From contig NC_080671.1 of the NCBI RefSeq assembly GCF_030247195.1, forward strand, positions 431,520,539 to 431,584,538: DNA of 64,000 bases, written 5' to 3'. Position 1 is the first letter of the stretch. Each line of letters begins with the position of its first letter. Positions 60,123 to 64,000 of the stretch are shown one piece after another. The notes beneath the pieces are model-generated. The model ran no database searches. It was given only the letters and a program-made list of their open reading frames with translations, and was not told where the DNA came from. A program made the position numbers and the translations under genes. Origin of the DNA: Topomyia yanbarensis (lineage: Eukaryota > Arthropoda > Insecta > Diptera > Culicidae).

Positions 60123-61865
60123 CTATGGTGAAACGCCAATATCCGAAGTTATTCCGTCATGCGTATTCATGTGCTCCTCAAGTTGTTCAGGCCTGATGTA
60201 CTCTTTGCTACATATGCGGCAGGAGTAAGCCTTATTCGTTGTTACGGCACAGACTGTGCTCGCGGTGAGTGAACACTTGTGCGTCTTGTTAAAACGCTTA
60301 TGACTGGAGCTTTTGCCACAATCATTACATTTGTAAATGTTTCCTTCTGCATGTACACGCATGTGACTTAGAAGTTGATATTTTCTGACGAACCCTTTCC
60401 CACATATTTCACACGTAAATGGCCGTTCATCTGTGTGGACCAACATGTGTTGTTTGAGCGAGGTAGACGAGGTAAAAGCTGAATTACATATATCGCATTT
60501 ATATGGTCGATCGTTGTTATGGTTTCGCTGATGAATCAATAAATTGGCTCTGACGGTAAATCCTTTACCGCAGAGGTCACAGTGGAATAAATTTTTGCCA
60601 GTATGAATGCGCATATGAAGGTTCAGAGAATTTTTTCTGGAGAAGTGTCTCCCACAGATATCGCAAGTATGTGATCGCTCATTCGTGTGAATCACCATGT
60701 GGGCTTTAAGCGTTACGGCGCGGGTGTATGCCGACTCGCATATTTTGCACTTGAATGGTCGGTCGTCGTTGTGGATCCGCCGATGAATAGTTAAGTCTCT
60801 TCGCACAATATACTGCTTACCGCAGATATCACATTTGAACGGTTTTTCGCCTGTGTGTACACGTAAATGTTTGTTCAGGGCGTTTTTAAGTTTAAAGCCT
60901 TTCCCACAGATATCACAAGTATGCGGCTTTTCCCCAGTGTGAACCAACATGTGAGTTTTAAGTCCTGCGGGCTGGATAAACGCTGCCTTGCATAAATGGC
61001 AATCATAAGGTCGGTCGTCTTTATGAAGCCGCTTATGAGTCAGGAAACCTTTTCGAATTGCAAATTCTTTGCCACAAATGTCGCATTTAAATGGTTTTTC
61101 GCCGGTATGGGTACGAAGATGTTCGACAAGTTGATGATGAAACGAAAATATCTTGTCACAAATGTCACACTTCAGCCCACCTGCATGAAGTCGAGTGTGC
61201 TTAATTAGACTGGTGGGAAAGCGGAAACTTTTGTCGCATATGTCACATTTATAAGGTTTTTCTCCAGTATGTGTTAGCATATGCTGCCTCTGGTTTTCAA
61301 TTTTACTAAAGCTTCTGGTACAGATGTCACATTTAAATATTTTTTCATCGGTATGTGTTCGCATGTGCTGTTTCTGTCTTCGCTGGGTACTGAAACTTTT
61401 TGCGCAAATGTCACAGTTAAATGGTTTTTCACCTGTGTGCACGCTTATATGCTCTGTAAGAGTCTGGTTGCACGAATAAGATTTATCGCAGACGTTACAT
61501 TTGTATGGCTTTTCACCAGTGTGAACTCGTTTGTGTCTTGTTACGTCGCTAACGGTCCAATAACTCTTACCACATATGTTACAACTAAACTTGGCTGCGT
61601 TTTCGTGAACGCATCGGTAATGCCTTTTTAGACTCCGCTTATTTCGACACTTTTGGTTACATACTTCACACGAGTATGACTTGTTTTCAGGTTCTTCTTT
61701 ATCAACCACTTCTTCGTTTAACTCGGCGCTTCCAGTTCCTATACAGGATTCTTCGAATATTTTGCAATCTTCGGCCTCAAATTGAATCTGGCATTCATTT
61801 ACTTCTTCGATGTCATGTGTATCGTCGCTATCACAGTCATCTATTGGAGTTTCGGCCTTAAACAT
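60123..61865 (-). CDS. C2H2 zinc-finger protein, 580 aa, 17 fingers plus a degenerate one
   Basis: Probable nuclear DNA-binding factor. Residues 1-60 are strongly acidic (MFKAETPIDDCDSDDTHDIE), then seventeen C2H2 fingers with mostly TGEKP linkers. Fingers 8-10, 11-13 and 14-16 form a threefold repeat of a three-finger unit; each unit opens with a FKCDICGKEF-type finger whose linker is K/N-D-D-R-P. Finger 17 (YKCNDCGKSSSHKRFNKTHKC) is degenerate: short and ending H-C. A normal last finger follows (YSCRICSKEYIRPEQLEEHMNTH). The ATG lies 12 nt after an acceptor (TTTGTTGTAG, about 61878), so an upstream exon exists, coding or not. Its donor was not found, and the N-terminus could be longer. Confidence 0.92.
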   Translation of the reverse strand: MFKAETPIDDCDSDDTHDIEEVNECQIQFEAEDCKIFEESCIGTGSAELNEEVVDKEEPENKSYSCEVCNQKCRNKRSLKRHYRCVHENAAKFSCNICGKSYWTVSDVTRHKRVHTGEKPYKCNVCDKSYSCNQTLTEHISVHTGEKPFNCDICAKSFSTQRRQKQHMRTHTDEKIFKCDICTRSFSKIENQRQHMLTHTGEKPYKCDICDKSFRFPTSLIKHTRLHAGGLKCDICDKIFSFHHQLVEHLRTHTGEKPFKCDICGKEFAIRKGFLTHKRLHKDDRPYDCHLCKAAFIQPAGLKTHMLVHTGEKPHTCDICGKGFKLKNALNKHLRVHTGEKPFKCDICGKQYIVRRDLTIHRRIHNDDRPFKCKICESAYTRAVTLKAHMVIHTNERSHTCDICGRHFSRKNSLNLHMRIHTGKNLFHCDLCGKGFTVRANLLIHQRNHNNDRPYKCDICNSAFTSSTSLKQHMLVHTDERPFTCEICGKGFVRKYQLLSHMRVHAEGNIYKCNDCGKSSSHKRFNKTHKCSLTASTVCAVTTNKAYSCRICSKEYIRPEQLEEHMNTHDGITSDIGVSP

Positions 61866-61957
61866 GTTTTCAGCATCTACAACAAATTAAAAAATAAAAG
61901 TTTAGACTGGAGCGTTGCAGTTAGAATTCGTTTAGTGTGTTCACAAGTAGTGTAGTG

Positions 61958-62409
61958 GACTAGCGTCAGCCCGGTGCACTGATCAAGTTCCGTGATTCTG
62001 AATAGACGAAGCCGAAACGCAAACATCTAGACTAATTATATTTGTGTTTTGTGCCCTAAAGGCACAAAGACGGGTTTAAACCAATTGTCTCCTTAGGGAG
62101 TAATATAGCATTTTGCTACACATTCGCTTGCTGATTGAAAACAAGGTTCGATTGCAGTATCAGCAAATCAGCATCAGCAAATAGAACCTCTTCACTTACG
62201 GGACATCGTAAGTTAGAAATCGTTGAAGTCTTCTCCAGTAGTGTTTCCAATTTTGGACTAGCGTCAGCCCGGTTCATTAGTCAAGTGCCGTAGTTCTGTA
62301 AAGACGAAGTCGAAACGTAAACGCCTGGATTCATTATAATTAGTTTTCGTGCCCTTCATGCATAAAGACGGTTTTAAACCCATTTTCTACTTAGGGAATG
62401 ATATAGCAA
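61958..62409 (+). repeat. direct repeat pair of about 150 bp
   Basis: GGACTAGCGTCAGCCCGGT...AGTAATATAGCA (61958-62112) recurs at 62257-62409 with about 80 percent identity by eye. Confidence 0.65.
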
Positions 62410-62968
62410 GAGTCTGAGACCAAAGACTCACTGACACTCAAAGTTCTTCACTTATTGATATCATGGTTACTACTTACTACAGAACAACTTGAAAATCACC
62501 AACCATATAGCCTAGCGTTAACCTTAATGTAGTTAAAAACAAGTAATAAATATCCCAATTTAGCAATTATTTCTTTGAGATATTTGATGTTTAAAATACT
62601 TGCACTGATAGCAATGTAGCATAGATGGGTACGACAGAACACACGGTTTGCTAATGTTGGAAACCAAAATAGGTAAACAATCGAGAAACACGAGCCGACG
62701 TCAGCGTTCACGACATGCTCGAGTACTTTTTCAATTGAACGTAAGCTGCAAAATGTAAACAATGCGTGTTTTTATGGCGTGTAATTCCAAATGTCGCGAA
62801 AATCATACTAATTTGAAATGACATTTTTCATTAATTGGAGTGTTATTTTAAGTTATTTTTTGTAAAACGACGAAACTTCTTTATTCAAGCTTTTCAAAAT
62901 TTTGTTGGGTGCACCGTTTTGAAAACTAGCGCATCTGTCAAATTAACGAGCTGTACGGAAAGCGCACA

Positions 62969-63138
62969 CCCGGTCAACCCATTCGGAATTTGATTCGGAA
63001 TCCTGAATGGAGTCATTATGGATTCCAAATCAAATGCAACAACCGATTCTGAGTCGGAATCGGTTGTTGCATTTGATTTGGAATCCATAATGACTCCATT
63101 CAGAAATCCGAACCGGTTCCGGAATGAGTTTAACTGGG
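62969..63138. mobile_element. family E foldback MITE, 170 bp, CA target duplication
   Basis: CCCGGTCAACCCATTCGG to GAGTTTAACTGGG, flanked by CA (62967-62968 and 63139-63140). The turn is at GATTCTGAGTCGGAATC. Confidence 0.9.
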
Positions 63139-63376
63139 CATACGCTCTCTTAAAGGCGACGTAAGTGAACTAAAAAAACGGTTTTAAATCAAGTTGGCAT
63201 TCGTCACTAAAGTATCGCGAGTGTTATGTTTTCTCTTTCTCACTTCTTTGCTTCTCGTAAGTGTAAATTTACCCAGAGCGGTTCGCGTATAAGTTACAGT
63301 GACAAACATGCCTTTTAGAGATGTCCTCGGGGACAGGTGATACGACATCCTCCTTTTTTCTGATAATCGCCTACGT

Positions 63377-63429
63377 CACAGAACAGATATCCATGATCAA
63401 ACAAATATATTAATAAAACTTATGTAAAC
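63377..63429. repeat. family G end fragment
   Basis: CACAGAACAGATATCCATGA...TATGTAAAC corresponds to the inverted 3' end of family G. Confidence 0.7.
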
Positions 63430-63652
63430 AGTCAAGGGTGGCGAGGCTTCTTGACACAGCTCAGCCACGTTACTACCAATTATGGGAGAAGTCCCATCTG
63501 ACGGAAACCGACAACCCGAGAAGCAGTGAAAAAGGGAAACTTCGATCGAAGGAATCTTGAACACGCGTGAAATAGATTTCAACGAGTTAAATTTATTACG
63601 TCTAATACAAAAGAGTACAAGATCAGTTATGAGGAAAAATGCTTTCATCACA

Positions 63653-63803
63653 GAGAACAGACGTCCATCTTTCGTTCCATCATTCAATTTGTGTAAAAAT
63701 CCCTAACGGTTTCGAAGGTAGTTGGGATATCTTCACCAGGTGCACTACTGTCGTCATGTTTTTAGTGGCTGAGTTCGGCTGAATTGACAGCGGTTATACC
63801 TCC
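63653..63803 (+). repeat. family G 5' part, truncated
   Basis: CACAGAGAACAGACGTCCAT through GAATTGACAGCGGTTATACC. The copy stops at the position where the internal CCCAGTC foldback begins in full copies, so it may reflect a copy lacking that insertion followed by deletion. Confidence 0.7.
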
Positions 63804-64000
63804 AAAGATAAACTCAAGATTACTAGGTCCTACATAAATGATTGAAAAACTATGGTTCAGCAACCGTGAACCGATGAACTTAAACGTCGTATGCTTCTGC
63901 TACCCCCTTGTTGAGGCGTCGACGACGTGTCTGAATATTTAAGTGCCATGGATACAGTCGTGATTCGCTGGTTGGGCCACAGATCTGTCCAACTAACGAA

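Noticed and set aside
62769..62880. Possible second THAP-like start (Cys-rich peptide near 62770)
   Set aside because: The frame stops after about 20 codons and lacks the Cys spacing and Trp of a THAP domain.

Overview
The window looks like animal nuclear DNA from a dipteran, most likely a culicine mosquito. It is AT-rich and full of nested miniature transposons, contains mosquito-type non-LTR retrotransposon remains (R1-like, RNase-H-bearing I-type and RTE-like), and its gene models have introns of about 50-65 nt. The species assignment is inference; nothing seen fixes it.

Host genes. Six C2H2 zinc-finger genes are spread over the window: 6816-8381 (+), 15870-16570 (+, two exons), 23269-24354 (+), 34982-35994 (-), 47270-48220 (-) and 60123-61865 (-). 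The N-terminal coding part of a seventh gene of similar style runs off the left edge (1-195, -). Most carry a splice acceptor just upstream of the ATG, which points to a shared layout of a noncoding first exon, an intron, and then one large coding exon. The genes at 23269 and 47270 are diverged paralogues in opposite orientation. No other complete host gene was recognised.

Mobile DNA. The rest is layered transposons. Families with visible ends and target-site duplications (TSDs) are: elements with CCC...GGG ends and mostly 2-bp TSDs (families C, D, E and F here; D and E are near-perfect foldbacks); a 417-bp CACAGAGAAC family with 7-bp TSDs (G) and its larger CACAGAC relative (H); hAT-like elements with 8-bp TSDs; a P-like element with THAP-domain remains; a TA-flanked element at 54438; and the GGGCCCAT family (A). 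Retrotransposon remains lie at 17.4-19.6 kb, 24.8-26.5 kb and 52.8-54.0 kb.

Main discovery. Positions 39228-46565 form a 7338-bp DNA transposon with perfect terminal inverted repeats of at least 20 bp and a TA target duplication, sitting inside a 417-bp-type MITE. It encodes an 851-residue zinc-finger transposase with a recognisable D-D-E-like core of the CACTA/Mirage/Chapaev style. It also encodes, in eight phase-consistent exons, a second protein of up to 459 residues that starts with part of a SAM domain. Both reading frames are intact. Both can be spliced from one leader exon, an arrangement resembling plant En/Spm, where one transcription unit gives TnpA and TnpD. Family B MITEs (732-1068, 13489-15628, 21060-21230) share its termini, TA target and the spacing of its subterminal motif, and are probable non-autonomous partners.
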